Source: Eubacterium sp. ER2 (lineage in GTDB: Bacteria; Bacillota; Clostridia; Lachnospirales; Lachnospiraceae). From it: a stretch of 38,723 bases of DNA. The notes beneath the pieces were generated by a model that was not told where the DNA came from, made no database searches, and saw nothing but the letters and a program-made list of their open reading frames with translations. Position numbers and translations under genes: made by a program. The stretch covers positions 1 to 38,723 of the forward strand of contig NZ_JPJE01000012.1 of NCBI RefSeq assembly GCF_000765215.1. Reading direction: 5' to 3'. This document shows positions 9,260 to 17,755 of this stretch, one piece after another; position 1 is the first letter of the stretch, and the number at the start of each line of letters is the position of its first letter.

Positions 9260-10609
9260 TCATGCCTCCACAGCCAGGTTTTCCGCATGCATCACATCCA
9301 CAACCTGGTCCACATACTTCTCGCAGAGCTCATCTGTCTCTGCCTCCACCATGACGCGGATCACCGGCTCTGTACCGCTCTCGCGCACAAGAATCCGGCC
9401 GTCGTCTCCGAGAGCCTTCGTCACTTCCTCCACAGCTTTTACTACAGCCGGGTTCTCACGGGCTGTCTTCTTGTCAGTTACGCGGACATTCTTGAGAAGC
9501 TGAGGATAGATCTTAACCTCCTCTGTCAGCTTGGCAAGACTCATCTTCTTCTCCAGCATGACTTCCATAACCATAAGAGAAGTAAGAATGCCATCTCCGG
9601 TTGTGGCATGTTTGCTGAAAATGATATGTCCTGACTGCTCTCCGCCCAGAGAGAAGTTGTTCTTTACCATATTTTCGTATACGTATTTGTCTCCCACAGC
9701 CGTCTTCTCATACTTCAGTCCCGCCTTGTCGCAGGCCTTGTAAAGACCCAGATTGGACATAATGGTGGTGACAATAGTATCCCCGTTGAGCCGGCCGTTT
9801 TCTTTCATGTATTTTCCGCAGATGTAAAGGATCAGATCCCCGTTCACCTCGTTGCCGTTCTCATCCACAGCAATGCAGCGATCCGCATCGCCGTCAAAGG
9901 CAAAGGCCACATCCAGGCCATTGTCCTTCACATATTTTTTCAGCACATCTATATGGGTGGAACCGCAGTTCAGATTGATATTCAGACCATTTGGCTCATT
10001 GTTGATCACATAGGTCTTGGCGCCCAGCGCATCATACACGCTCTTGGCGATCATAAACGCACTTCCGTTGGAACAGTCCAGTCCTACCTTGATCCCCTCA
10101 AAAGACCGGGTGGCAAGAGAAATAAGATAGCCTACATAGCGGTTTCTTCCGGCCACGTAGTCTGTCGTGCGGCCGATCTGGTCTCTCTTTGCCAGGGGCA
10201 GTTCTCCTATCTCCCCGTCGATGTACGCCTCGATCTTCTCCTCTACTTCAGCCTCCAGCTTATGTCCTTTCCCGTTGATCACCTTGATCCCATTGTCGTA
10301 AAACGGGTTGTGGCTGGCGGAGATCATAATCCCGCAGTCAAAATTCTCTGTCCTTGTCACGTAGGACACACTGGGAGTAGTGGTCACATGGAGAAGGAAT
10401 GCGTCCGCACCTGAAGCAGTCAGTCCTGCTGCCAGCGCATACTCAAACATGTAGCTGCTGCGCCTTGTGTCTTTTCCAATGACAACTCTGGCCTTGTGAT
10501 CCTGGCCATAGTACCATCCCAGGAAACGCCCCACCTTGAAGGCATGCTCCACAGTCAGGACTTCATTGGCTTCTCCGCGGAAACCGTCTGTTCCAAAATA
10601 TTTTCCCAT
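9260..10609 (-). CDS. glmM: Phosphoglucosamine mutase
   Basis: A 449-residue enzyme that converts glucosamine-6-phosphate to glucosamine-1-phosphate for peptidoglycan precursors. The phosphoserine loop is GIMISASHNP with S99 as the phosphorylated residue; the metal-binding loop is AFDGDADRCI; the sugar/phosphate-binding loop is RESGTEPVIRVMVE near the C-terminus. The start at 10609 (MGKYFGTDGFRG) is set by AAGGAGATAATTCAA upstream; the frame extends upstream to 10666 without support. The usual GlmM length supports this start. Confidence 0.95.
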   Translation of the reverse strand: MGKYFGTDGFRGEANEVLTVEHAFKVGRFLGWYYGQDHKARVVIGKDTRRSSYMFEYALAAGLTASGADAFLLHVTTTPSVSYVTRTENFDCGIMISASHNPFYDNGIKVINGKGHKLEAEVEEKIEAYIDGEIGELPLAKRDQIGRTTDYVAGRNRYVGYLISLATRSFEGIKVGLDCSNGSAFMIAKSVYDALGAKTYVINNEPNGLNINLNCGSTHIDVLKKYVKDNGLDVAFAFDGDADRCIAVDENGNEVNGDLILYICGKYMKENGRLNGDTIVTTIMSNLGLYKACDKAGLKYEKTAVGDKYVYENMVKNNFSLGGEQSGHIIFSKHATTGDGILTSLMVMEVMLEKKMSLAKLTEEVKIYPQLLKNVRVTDKKTARENPAVVKAVEEVTKALGDDGRILVRESGTEPVIRVMVEAETDELCEKYVDQVVDVMHAENLAVEA

Positions 10610-10640
10610 TTGAATTATCTCCTTATCACAGCTAAAATTT

Positions 10641-10675
10641 TGGCCGATTGTCCGTTTTTTTTGCACAATCGGCCA
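10641..10675. repeat. Inverted repeat in the glmM leader
   Basis: An 11-bp perfect inverted repeat (TGGCCGATTGT 10641-10651, ACAATCGGCCA 10665-10675) with a 13-base loop containing eight T. It lies 32 bases upstream of the glmM start and 48 bases past the AICAR transformylase stop. A T run does not follow the stem on the minus strand, so this is an incomplete terminator or a leader structure. Confidence 0.5.
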
Positions 10676-10722
10676 TTCCCTCGTATATTATACTGCGTTT
10701 TCTTCAAATATACAACTATTTT

Positions 10723-11901
10723 CTAGTGATGGAACAGACGGATACCTGTGAAAGCCATCACCATGTCGTGGCTGTTGCACGCCTCGATGACATTGTCATC
10801 CCGGACAGATCCGCCCGGCTGAGCCACATACTTCACGCCGCTCTTGTAAGCCCTCTCAATGTTGTCGCCAAATGGGAAGAAAGCGTCGGAGCCGAGAGCC
10901 ACGTCTGTCATCTTGTCAAGCCACTCCCGTTTCTCCTCCCTTGTGAACACTTCCGGCTTCACCTTGAAGGTCTGCTGCCACTTTCCTTCTTCCAGCACGT
11001 CCATGTACTCGTCGCCGATGTACAGGTCGATGGCATTGTCCCTGTCGGCCCGGCCGATCTTATCCAGGAACTGCAGGTTCATAACCTTCGGGGACTGGCG
11101 CAGCCACCAGTTGTCCGCCTTCTGTCCGGCCAGCCTTGTACAGTGGATGCGGGACTGCTGTCCTGCCCCGATGCCGATGGCCTGCCCGTCTTTCACGTAG
11201 CAGACAGAGTTGGACTGGGTGTATTTCAGCGTGATCATGGCAATGGCAAGGTCGATCTTCGCCTCTTTTGTCATCTCCTTGTTCTCTGTCACAATGTTGT
11301 CGAAGAAGTCATCCCCGATGTGGAGCTCATTTCTGCCCTGCTCAAAGGTGACGCCGTACACTTCCTTGTGCTCCAGAGCCGCCGGCACGTAGTCCGGATC
11401 GATCTGGATCACATTATAGTTGCCTTTTTTCTTCTGCTTTAAGATCTCCAGCGCCTCGGGCTCGTATCCCGGGGCAATGACGCCGTCAGACACTTCCCTC
11501 TTGATCAGACGGGCTGTATCCACGTCGCAGACATCGGAGAGGGAGATAAAATCTCCGAAAGAGGACATTCTGTCCGCGCCTCTGGCTCTGGCGTAGGCAC
11601 AGGCAAGGGGAGAGAGTTCTCCCAAGTCATCCACCCAGTAGATCTTTGCCAGGGTGTCTGAGAGAGGCAGTCCCACAGCCGCACCTGCCGGTGAAACGTG
11701 CTTGAAGGATGTTGCCGCCGGAAGGCCGGTAGCCTCCTTTAACTCCTTCACAAGCTGCCAGCCGTTAAAGGCGTCAAGGAAATTAATATATCCCGGCTTC
11801 CCGTTCAACACGGTGATGGGAAGCTCGCTTCCGTCCGCCATGTATATTCTGGACGGCTTCTGGTTTGGGTTACATCCGTATTTCAGTTCCAGTTCCTTCA
11901 T
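10723..11901 (-). CDS. Stand-alone AICAR transformylase (C-terminal PurH-like domain)
   Basis: A 392-residue protein related to the formyltransferase half of bifunctional PurH, without the usual N-terminal IMP cyclohydrolase domain. It would transfer a formyl group from 10-formyl-THF to AICAR in purine synthesis. Signatures: LKYGCNPNQKPS at the N-terminus, TSFKHVSPAGAAVG near 64-77 (Lys-His of the AICARFT active site), AIGIGAGQQSRIHCTRLA, and SDAFFPFGDNIERA...QPGGSVRDD at the C-terminus. It lies 24 bases downstream of the purO-like gene, which supplies the missing next step. The start follows GGAGGG. Confidence 0.9.
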   Translation of the reverse strand: MKELELKYGCNPNQKPSRIYMADGSELPITVLNGKPGYINFLDAFNGWQLVKELKEATGLPAATSFKHVSPAGAAVGLPLSDTLAKIYWVDDLGELSPLACAYARARGADRMSSFGDFISLSDVCDVDTARLIKREVSDGVIAPGYEPEALEILKQKKKGNYNVIQIDPDYVPAALEHKEVYGVTFEQGRNELHIGDDFFDNIVTENKEMTKEAKIDLAIAMITLKYTQSNSVCYVKDGQAIGIGAGQQSRIHCTRLAGQKADNWWLRQSPKVMNLQFLDKIGRADRDNAIDLYIGDEYMDVLEEGKWQQTFKVKPEVFTREEKREWLDKMTDVALGSDAFFPFGDNIERAYKSGVKYVAQPGGSVRDDNVIEACNSHDMVMAFTGIRLFHH

Positions 11902-11925
11902 TTCTTATCCCTCCGCATATCGTAT

Positions 11926-12639
11926 TTATTTATTCTTGTTGATGATCACTGACTCATATTTCCCTGTGGCAATGTCAATGTAACGCACGAACAGGGATAC
12001 TTTGTTGTCCTCATTGAGGCTGCTCCACAGCGTATCTGCGAAGGCGTTCATATCGTCCGGGATGCCGATGCGCTTGGGCTCTCCCTCAAAGCTCGGAAGG
12101 GGATTGCCGTCGTGCATGTATGTGTGGATGAAATGTCCCTCTCCGGGCACTGCGTTCTCGTAGGCAAATGTATAGCGGCAGCAGCTTCCCGGATCACCGT
12201 TTCTGCTCTTCAGGATGGACATGGCGTAGTTGAATTTTCCGCCTTCCACATGCATGATACCGGAAATACGGGGCGTATAGTTGGGAGCGTCGGGCTCAAA
12301 CTCTCGGCTTCTCAGGGCCTGCTCAAAGGTCATCTGCCTGTCCATTCCTTCGTAGATGGTATCTGTCTGGTCTCCGTTTGTAACAATGGTCTTGTTTCCT
12401 AGGACCCGCACAGGAGCGTAGATAATAAGGCTTGGATCTGTCAGCTTTGACTCGTCAAAGGCCTGGGTACGGATCCCCTTTCCGTCCTCCACAAAGACAC
12501 GGTTCCGACTGTTCTCACTTCTCCCCATGATGAAGTATGCCGCGACAGCCTTTGCGCCGTCGGCGCTTCTACCGATGATGATGCCTCTTCCCGGATAAGA
12601 ATTTTCCTGTAATTCTTTTTCAATTGACAACATTTCCAT
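11926..12639 (-). CDS. purO: Archaeal-type IMP cyclohydrolase (PurO family)
   Basis: A 237-residue protein of the IMP_cyclohyd family first known from archaea. It closes FAICAR to IMP, the last step of purine synthesis. Family features are GRGIIIGRSADGAKAVAAYFIMGRSENSRNR at the N-terminus and the later YTPRISG and GDPGSCCRYTFAYE segments. The start follows GAGGAGAATGATTC. Its neighbour is the stand-alone transformylase, so the two together replace bifunctional PurH. The first ATG is used; a second Met at codon 3 is possible. Confidence 0.88.
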   Translation of the reverse strand: MEMLSIEKELQENSYPGRGIIIGRSADGAKAVAAYFIMGRSENSRNRVFVEDGKGIRTQAFDESKLTDPSLIIYAPVRVLGNKTIVTNGDQTDTIYEGMDRQMTFEQALRSREFEPDAPNYTPRISGIMHVEGGKFNYAMSILKSRNGDPGSCCRYTFAYENAVPGEGHFIHTYMHDGNPLPSFEGEPKRIGIPDDMNAFADTLWSSLNEDNKVSLFVRYIDIATGKYESVIINKNK

Positions 12640-12687
12640 GAATCATTCTCCTCTTTATCTGGTATTTGCTGTTTTCCAACTTTCTCC

Positions 12688-12716
12688 ATTATATAAGATA
12701 TACGAATATTTTTCCA
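12688..12716 (-). promoter_or_regulatory. Probable promoter of the purO-transformylase pair
   Basis: TATAAT (12688-12693) with TGGAAA (12711-12716) 17 bases upstream on the minus strand; the -35 matches 4 of 6. No purine riboswitch is visible in the roughly 45-base leader. Confidence 0.5.
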
Positions 12717-12771
12717 GCATTAATCAGTATTAATTATAATTGATTGCTCCGGACAACAAATTCTATAAAAC

Positions 12772-12800
12772 AGAACAGGGAACAGCCTTCTGCTGCTCCC
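12772..12800 (-). terminator. Terminator of the HPr-like gene
   Basis: On the minus strand GGGAGCAGC-AGAAG-GCTGTTCCC forms a 9-bp stem with one G-U pair (12778-12800) followed by TGTTCTGTTTTA. It begins 12 bases after the gene's stop codon. Confidence 0.65.
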
Positions 12801-12812
12801 TCATGTTCTTTC

Positions 12813-13049
12813 TTATGCTATTACGTACCGGCTGATCGCCTTTACCACATCGTCACAATTGTCATCGGAATAAATACACAGCTCCAGAACATTTTCCAGT
12901 CCGAGAGCCAGTATTCCAAGCAGTGATTTTGCGTCAACAATTTTTCTGCTGCTCTTCTTCAGATCCATGTTGTATTCATATTTTGAAACAACATTCGTAA
13001 AATCCATCACTTCCTGAGGTGTTCTGAATTGTACTTTTACCTGATTCAT
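12813..13049 (-). CDS. HPr-like protein without the catalytic histidine (Crh-like)
   Basis: A 78-residue protein with the HPr fold pattern. HPr carries phosphate on His15 in the PTS, but the region that should read GIHARPA is here TPQEVMDF, with no His in the whole protein. In contrast the Ser46 region is kept as IVDAKSLLGILALG with S42. This combination resembles Crh of Bacillus, which acts in catabolite control through Ser phosphorylation only. Whether HPr kinase acts on this protein is inference. The start at 13049 is preceded by AAAGGAGAAGATGT; the longer frame to 13067 translates the ribosome binding site itself. Monocistronic, with its own terminator. Confidence 0.8.
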   Translation of the reverse strand: MNQVKVQFRTPQEVMDFTNVVSKYEYNMDLKKSSRKIVDAKSLLGILALGLENVLELCIYSDDNCDDVVKAISRYVIA

Positions 13050-13197
13050 ACATCTTCTCCTTTCCAAAAATTTTCTTAAAACTATATATTCTTTTTTGTC
13101 TGCCTTTGTTCTGGGTCAGCATCTATCATATATGATTATTGCCCGGAAGGCAGGCGTATATTTTTTAGAAAGGAGTAATTTTTTAATCTTTTTTTGT

Positions 13198-14721
13198 CTA
13201 AAGATGCATTTTTCTGTATTCCAGCGGCAGCATTCCTACCTCTTCCCGGAAAATACGGCTCATGTATTTCGGATCCGAGTAGCCGGCGGCATCTGCGATC
13301 TGCCCAAGCTTCATATTTGTGCTGACAAGAAGTTCCTTGATCCGTTCCATCCGAACATTTTTTATGATCTCGGTAAATGTGTTCCCCGTCTCCTTTTTCA
13401 GCCGGGTGCTCAGATATTCGTCAGAGACTCCCAGCTTTGACGCAATCTCCTCCAGTGTAATCCCCTGGCTGTAGTATTCCAGAATCATCTTTCTGGCTTT
13501 CCGCACAAGCAGGCTTTCTTCTTCCATCTTCCCGCCTATATTCTCTTCCAGCATATCCAGCAGCCTGTCGAAAATCTCCCGGATCTGATCCCACGTCACC
13601 GCCTCCAGGATCTGTTCCATTCTGCGCGACATTTCCGCCGCGTCGGGAACCCTGCGCCCGTACTCCTCCGCTGTATGACAGATGGTATTGAAATACCGGA
13701 AACATCCTTCCTTGACCTCCCGCGGCCGGAATCGCCCTTTCCTGCAGTATCCAAGAAAATTACGGACGCATCGCCTCAGTTCCCCGTCGCTTTGCAGTAC
13801 CGCCTGCTTTGTCATGGTCTCTGTCTCCAGGGGATACTTGAATATCTGCACATCTGCGTCCCTCTCCTCATATACAATAAGCTTTCCCGTCCCCTCGGCC
13901 AGGCTGTAGTCCAGCGCCCCGCAGAGCTTTACGGCAGTCTCGTGAAACTCCTTCAATCCGCCGCACCACGCCAGTGCCATGACCGCCTTTCCCCCTGTCA
14001 GGCCGAAGAGCATAGGCGCTGCTGCCTTTCTCAGATACTCCGTCGCTTTTTCTCTGTCCTGTACCCGGTAGAGAGCAGCCAGCACAAGCTGCCTTTTTTC
14101 CCTTGCCAGCGTACACAGCGAAAAGTATCCGCTTCTCTCCCCCAGCGGCGTCAGCGCACGGCCCACTTCCTCTTCATACTTTCCATACTCTCCTCCAAGC
14201 CAGATGATAAAGATGCCGATAAGTCCGTCGGCCAGAAGGCCGTACTCTTCCTCCAGCTTCTTTTTTACGTACGGATCCATTTCTTCTGTCCCTGTCAGCG
14301 CGGACAGAAATGCTTTCTTTGGTGTGTATCTGACCTTCTCGTCTTCCTCCTGCCGGATGTGTTTCTCCGCCAGGCTCAGCACTGCTTTCAGTTCCTTTAC
14401 TTTTACCGGCTTCAGCAGATAGCTCTCCACGCCAAGCTCTATAGCCGTCCGGGCATAGTCAAAATCCGAATACGCTGAAAGTACCACGGCCCGGCATACA
14501 TTGCCCTCATCCCGCAGTGTCCTTAGCATGGTCAGACCGTCCATGCCAGTCATGCGGATGTCCAGTATCACCAGATCCGGCTGCTGTTCCCGGATAACAG
14601 CAAGTCCTTCCATCCCGTCGGAAGCCGTTCCCGCCACCTCATAGTCCGGACTGATCTTTGGCAGCAGACCCGCCAGCCCATTACGGATGGCCGCCTCGTC
14701 TTCCACGATCACGATCTTCAT
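13198..14721 (-). CDS. Two-component response regulator, YesN type (receiver + AraC helix-turn-helix)
   Basis: A 507-residue regulator. Residues 1-120 form a CheY-like receiver with acidic pocket E7-D8, phospho-acceptor D54 in LVILDIRM, and K105-region LLKPVKVKEL. A long middle region follows, and the last 100 residues are an AraC-type double helix-turn-helix (ITLEEIASKLGVSDEYLSTRLKKETG and LGQIADAAGYSDPKYMSRIFREEVG). The start at 14721 follows AAGGAGAGGG. The gene overlaps the kinase gene by 41 bases, so the pair is cotranslated. YesN regulators usually control carbohydrate ABC transporters, but none is adjacent here. Confidence 0.9.
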   Translation of the reverse strand: MKIVIVEDEAAIRNGLAGLLPKISPDYEVAGTASDGMEGLAVIREQQPDLVILDIRMTGMDGLTMLRTLRDEGNVCRAVVLSAYSDFDYARTAIELGVESYLLKPVKVKELKAVLSLAEKHIRQEEDEKVRYTPKKAFLSALTGTEEMDPYVKKKLEEEYGLLADGLIGIFIIWLGGEYGKYEEEVGRALTPLGERSGYFSLCTLAREKRQLVLAALYRVQDREKATEYLRKAAAPMLFGLTGGKAVMALAWCGGLKEFHETAVKLCGALDYSLAEGTGKLIVYEERDADVQIFKYPLETETMTKQAVLQSDGELRRCVRNFLGYCRKGRFRPREVKEGCFRYFNTICHTAEEYGRRVPDAAEMSRRMEQILEAVTWDQIREIFDRLLDMLEENIGGKMEEESLLVRKARKMILEYYSQGITLEEIASKLGVSDEYLSTRLKKETGNTFTEIIKNVRMERIKELLVSTNMKLGQIADAAGYSDPKYMSRIFREEVGMLPLEYRKMHL

Positions 14722-16429
14722 ATGTATCACCCTCTCCTTCTGGTATAGGAACATAAATGTGAACACTGGCAGACTCTCCCTGCCTGCTTTCAAAATGCAG
14801 ATATGCCTGCTCAGAGTAATACAGCCGCAGACGTTTCCTTACATTCTCCACACCTACATGTCCGCTCCACGTCTGTGTCCCGTCATTCAGCCTGTCAAGC
14901 GTCTCCTCATCCATGCCCCGACCGTTATCCTCCAGCAGGATATGCAGAAATCCATCCTCGCAGGTCATGCGAATGTACAGACAGCACTCTCCTTCCTTCC
15001 CCCGAAATCCGTAGCGGATGCTGTTTTCCACAAATGGCTGCAGGAGAAGCTTGTGAATCCTCATATTCTGTATTCTCTCTGATGCCTCCACTTTGATCTT
15101 GATCTCTTTTCCCAGCTTTTCCTGCTGCAGAAGCACATAATGTTCCAGCCAGTACAGTTCGCTGCGGATGGACGACTCCTCTCCCGCGTTGATAACAGAA
15201 TACCGGAGGATATCTGCCAGCGCCCCTACCATCTCGCTGATCTCCATCTCATTTTTCTCAATGGCTTTCCAGTTGATGGTATCCAGCGTATTGTAGAGAA
15301 AGTGGGGATCTATCTGGGCTTCCAGCGCCTGCAGCTCTGCATTTTTCTGTTCCTCCGCAGACTGTTTAAGCTGTACAATCAGCCTTCCCGTCTGTTCAGC
15401 CATATCATTAAAGCCTTCCGCAATACGGTTCAGCTCATAAGGACTTTTCGGATTTTCCTCTACCCGCACAGAAAAGTCCCCCTCTCTGGCCGCTGCCATG
15501 GCTCCCGCAATATTTCTGACAGAGCGAACCAAAGGCACACTCATAAGATATGCCATCACCGCCAGGATCACCATAACCGCAACAGCTATGAGAACTTCAA
15601 AGGCAAGCTGGCTGAACAGAGTATAGTGGTACATCTCAAGAGAGTAAAGCTCTGTGATCTTCCACCCGGTATCCTCCTGGATCATGCTCTGCACATAGTA
15701 GTCTCCCCGGGAAAGCTCTTCCGGCTTCCCTCCTATATCGCCAGGATCTGTTGCGCTTATGACTATATCCCCGTCGCTGATAAAGCTCCGGATTCCGTCT
15801 TCACCGGCAAGTGTGTTCCTCAGCACTTTCTCGTCCAGCCAGACCACAAGGGTGCCTTCCCTTTCTCCATCTACAGGAGATACAATACGGCAGAAAACAC
15901 CAAAGATATGAATACTCCCTGTGCCAGTCTGTATCTCATCCGGCACCGGACAGCAGAAAGAGAAGTCTGTATCCTCCTTCCAGCCCTCACAGGCCGCCAT
16001 AGCTTCCTCCATCCATCCACCCTCCGGTCCGGACGCCGCCGACACATCGTAGTAAAATGAATCCCCGTTTTCAAGGACAAGTGTCATTCCTGCAGCTTCC
16101 GTGCTCTGCCGGCAGATTCTCCCCAGCAGCTCTTCCACTTCCCCTCTGCTTTCCGCCTCCGGCTCCTGCCCCTCCAGCACTTTCTGCACAGCCAGGCAGA
16201 ACTTTTCGTCCGTCCCTGCCGCGACAAGCGCATCTCTGTATCTGTCCAGTGTAATATTCAGCAGCTTCTCCGTCTGATCCAGATCACTGTCCACCTGATC
16301 CTGGTAGCGGTCTATCAGGATACTCCGCAGACTGACCAGGGCCAGAATAGAGAAAAGAAAAAGAGGAACTGCCGCCAGGAGCAGTATGATCGGCAGCAGC
16401 TTCCTCTGAAAGCTTCTTTCTTTTTTCAT
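14681..16429 (-). CDS. Sensor histidine kinase, YesM type
   Basis: A 582-residue membrane kinase. One membrane helix near 12-33, an extracellular sensor region about 40-270, a second helix about 277-298, then a HAMP linker (about 298-350). The catalytic part is His_kinase-type with EAQIDPHFLYNTLD (370-383, phospho-accepting H376), the N box QPFVENSIRYG (464-474) and the G box DNGRGMD (501-507). This is the YesM/LytS class that pairs with YesN regulators. Its start abuts the stop of the acetylglutamate-kinase homologue, with AGAAGGATGAATAA as the ribosome binding site inside that gene. It belongs to the greA - argB-like - yesM - yesN chain. Confidence 0.92.
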   Translation of the reverse strand: MKKERSFQRKLLPIILLLAAVPLFLFSILALVSLRSILIDRYQDQVDSDLDQTEKLLNITLDRYRDALVAAGTDEKFCLAVQKVLEGQEPEAESRGEVEELLGRICRQSTEAAGMTLVLENGDSFYYDVSAASGPEGGWMEEAMAACEGWKEDTDFSFCCPVPDEIQTGTGSIHIFGVFCRIVSPVDGEREGTLVVWLDEKVLRNTLAGEDGIRSFISDGDIVISATDPGDIGGKPEELSRGDYYVQSMIQEDTGWKITELYSLEMYHYTLFSQLAFEVLIAVAVMVILAVMAYLMSVPLVRSVRNIAGAMAAAREGDFSVRVEENPKSPYELNRIAEGFNDMAEQTGRLIVQLKQSAEEQKNAELQALEAQIDPHFLYNTLDTINWKAIEKNEMEISEMVGALADILRYSVINAGEESSIRSELYWLEHYVLLQQEKLGKEIKIKVEASERIQNMRIHKLLLQPFVENSIRYGFRGKEGECCLYIRMTCEDGFLHILLEDNGRGMDEETLDRLNDGTQTWSGHVGVENVRKRLRLYYSEQAYLHFESRQGESASVHIYVPIPEGEGDTYEDRDRGRRGGHP

Positions 16430-17161
16430 TTATTCATCCTTCTCATGTGCATACAGACGGCTCTCATCCCGGATCATCACCGTGCCCACTCCGGCCACGC
16501 TGAAGAACTCCAGAAGGAGGGCATGCTCCATCCTGCCATCCAGAAGATTGACGCGGTTCACGCCTCTCTCAATGGCAGTCAGTCCTCTCTCTACCCGGGA
16601 TCTCACTCCCTCTGTCACTTTTCCCTGCTGCAGCATCTCCTGCACCTGGGCAACCGTAAGGCGGCTGTACACTTCCGTCCTGGCCTCATCCTTCCAGATC
16701 CCTCTGTGGGAGGAGAGATAGACCAGCTTGTCCGCCTTCAGGCCCACCGCCGCGTCCAGGGCCGCGTCAATAGGGTTGATCTCCACATTTTCCGTGTCAA
16801 TGTCATTGGGCATGATGACCGGAATATAACCGTTGTCCAGCATGATGGCAGGCGTCTCCATGTCCATGCCGCAGATCCCCACCGCCTTGGTGCCGCACAG
16901 CTCCAAAAGCTTGGCGATCCTTTTGTTCTCCCGGAACTTGTCCACGCCGATGGGGCAGCCGTGCACCACCACCGGTTTCATGCCCACTGTTTTCAGGAGC
17001 GCAATGTCCCGCATCAGCTCCTGCTCTCCCACCGGGCTCATGTATTTCCTGCAGCCGTACTCAATGACCGCCACCTGCCGGTTGAAATCCCTGATATAGG
17101 GGAGGGCGTCTGTCAGCACCTCCGCTTTTTTCTCTATCTGTTCCAGTATCATCCGATCCAT
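16430..17161 (-). CDS. Degenerate acetylglutamate-kinase-like protein
   Basis: A 243-residue member of the amino-acid kinase fold, closest in pattern to ArgB (N-acetylglutamate kinase, usually about 290 residues). The C-terminal part DGRMEHALLLEFFSVAGVGTVM (208-229) and RDIALLKTVGMKPVVVHG (51-68) are clearly ArgB-like. Catalytic motifs are eroded: the usual KYGG is EYGC (34-37), the glycine loop GGGP is GCP, and the conserved Lys of the PKV motif is Arg. It may be a pseudokinase or use another substrate. The start at 17161 is set by GGAGGAGAAAG; the longer frame to 17182 only translates that site. It sits between greA and the yesM-like kinase with 17 and 0 bases spacing, so one operon is likely. 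No other arginine genes are near. Confidence 0.75.
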   Translation of the reverse strand: MDRMILEQIEKKAEVLTDALPYIRDFNRQVAVIEYGCRKYMSPVGEQELMRDIALLKTVGMKPVVVHGCPIGVDKFRENKRIAKLLELCGTKAVGICGMDMETPAIMLDNGYIPVIMPNDIDTENVEINPIDAALDAAVGLKADKLVYLSSHRGIWKDEARTEVYSRLTVAQVQEMLQQGKVTEGVRSRVERGLTAIERGVNRVNLLDGRMEHALLLEFFSVAGVGTVMIRDESRLYAHEKDE

Positions 17162-17178
17162 CTTTCTCCTCCTCCAGA

Positions 17179-17694
17179 TCAATATTTCCGTATGGCGTCC
17201 TCATCCTCTCCGTCTGTCTTCTCCACGGAGCGGATCACCACATAATAACCTGCATTGTCATTGACCTTCACATAGACTCTGTCCCCTGCCCGGTGTTTCA
17301 TGATCGCCCTGCCGATGGGGGACTCTATGCTGATCTTCCCATTCAGGGAGCTTCCCCTGACAGATGTGACCAGCTTAAAGACTTCTGTCTCGTCGTCGTC
17401 CTCAAAATAAACTTCCACTTTCTTGTCAAGGCCTACCTCGTCGTCCGCCGCGTCATCTTTCACAATGCGGGCTGTCTTCAGCATCCTCTCAAGATAGCGG
17501 ATGCGGCTCTCGTTCTGATTCTTATCCTTCTTGGCCGCATGGTACTCAAAATTCTCGCTCAGATCCCCGTGGGACCTGGCCTCCTTCACCGCCTCTATGG
17601 CATTCTTTCTCACAACCAGCTTTCTGTACTCGATCTCTTTCTCGATCTTCTCCACGTCCTGCCTGGTCAGCTGTTCTCTCACTTCGAAAAACAT
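17179..17694 (-). CDS. greA: GreA/GreB-family transcript elongation factor
   Basis: A 171-residue protein with an N-terminal coiled coil (about 10-85) carrying ARSHGDLSENFEYHAAKKDKNQNESRI and a C-terminal FKBP-like domain (PIGRAIMKHRAGDRVYVKV). The acidic D-L-S-E-N-F-E-Y tip matches the residues by which Gre factors stimulate RNA polymerase cleavage of backtracked RNA. It differs from canonical GreA in detail, so a GreA paralogue is possible. The ATG at 17694 overlaps GGAAAGGATG; a GTG start four codons on, with that site at better spacing, is an alternative. Confidence 0.82.
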   Translation of the reverse strand: MFFEVREQLTRQDVEKIEKEIEYRKLVVRKNAIEAVKEARSHGDLSENFEYHAAKKDKNQNESRIRYLERMLKTARIVKDDAADDEVGLDKKVEVYFEDDDETEVFKLVTSVRGSSLNGKISIESPIGRAIMKHRAGDRVYVKVNDNAGYYVVIRSVEKTDGEDEDAIRKY

Positions 17695-17755
17695 CCTTTC
17701 CGGACATGTAAGTCCATGTCCATTATAGCATAAATTTTCTGTCTGAAAAGGAGGA

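Noticed and set aside
10641-10675. A glmS-like ribozyme or other riboswitch ahead of glmM.
   Set aside because: Only a single simple hairpin is present; no conserved riboswitch core can be seen.
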